DNA of 64,000 nucleotides from contig NZ_AQPF01000002.1 in the NCBI RefSeq assembly GCF_009846745.1, positions 229,666 to 293,665 of the forward strand. Reading direction: 5' to 3'. The first letter of the stretch is position 1. Every line of letters begins with the position of its first letter. Below the pieces are notes generated by a model. That model was not told the DNA's origin and did no database searches. It saw nothing but the letters and a program-made list of their open reading frames with translations. Of the stretch, positions 63,849 to 64,000 are shown piece by piece. A program made the position numbers and the translations under genes. This DNA is from Alloalcanivorax xiamenensis (GTDB lineage: Bacteria; Pseudomonadota; Gammaproteobacteria; Pseudomonadales; Alcanivoracaceae).

Positions 63849-64000
63849 GAGCGACTCTTTGTAGTTGTCATGGAATTTACTTTAACGGATCCGCGGGAAA
63901 TCCGTCAGCCTTCCCGGGCTGGCACGAAAATCCCAGTCAGCCGGCTTTGGATCAGGCGAGTTGCAGCGAAAGAGGGCGCACGGCAAAACGCCCTGTCAGG

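Noticed and set aside
1..64000. CRISPR arrays, rRNA genes and intact insertion sequences
   Set aside because: I saw no regularly spaced identical repeats, no rRNA-like stretches and no transposase with terminal inverted repeats.

Overview
The window is high-GC DNA of a gammaproteobacterium. The core gene order, tgt-queA on one side and tRNA-Leu-lptG-lptF-pepA-holC-valS on the other, is like that of Pseudomonas and its relatives. An Alcanivorax-like host is my guess, at low confidence.

Layout. (1) 1-2.5 kb holds core genes on the minus strand: tgt (cut by the window edge), queA and an RDD membrane protein. They are followed by an intergenic block with 76-bp tandem repeats. (2) 3.0-6.4 kb holds a secreted protein of unknown function, a beta-lactamase-fold serine hydrolase and an AraC regulator. 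(3) 6.56-6.71 kb holds a displaced 3' end of tRNA-Leu with its terminator. (4) About 6.7-54.2 kb reads as a 47-kb genomic island. It ends at the intact tRNA-Leu, next to a broken tyrosine integrase. (5) 54.2-64 kb is core again: tRNA-Leu, lptG, lptF, pepA, holC, valS, then a TetR regulator, a DUF2061 protein with a Fur box, yegS and a DUF2721 protein.

The island is built around metal acquisition. At its left end are a GlxA-type regulator and an M24 peptidase-fold protein. Next is a four-gene minus-strand operon: TonB-dependent receptor, ExbB-like channel, DUF2149 protein and a periplasmic, membrane-anchored CobN-like chelatase. This set matches the hmuR/S/T/U haem-uptake type rather than cobalamin synthesis. 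Next is a minus-strand run of 14 tightly packed genes (43.6 to 16.4 kb), many with ATGA stop/start overlaps, that encodes a pyochelin/yersiniabactin-type siderophore pathway. PchA and PchB make salicylate, PchD activates it, and two NRPSs build on it. The first NRPS is ArCP-Cy-A-PCP-Cy-A-PCP and the second is docking-Cy-A(MT)-PCP-TE. Tailoring enzymes are a PchG-type imide reductase, a saccharopine-dehydrogenase-like reductase, a P450, a VOC protein, a stand-alone methyltransferase and a methyltransferase inside a dead adenylation-domain shell. Two fused ABC transporters (PchH/PchI or YbtP/YbtQ type) and a type II thioesterase complete the run.

Upstream is a PchR-type AraC regulator. Diverging from it on the plus strand is a Fur-box-controlled operon: an ABC ATPase, a permease fused to a degenerate M1-peptidase domain, and two paralogous TonB-dependent receptors.

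The predicted product is a salicylate-capped siderophore with three azoline/azolidine rings and no polyketide part. It would be longer than pyochelin, and up to three methyltransferase domains, two reductases and a P450 could decorate it. I do not recognise it as a known compound. All functions are read from sequence; no database search was run.
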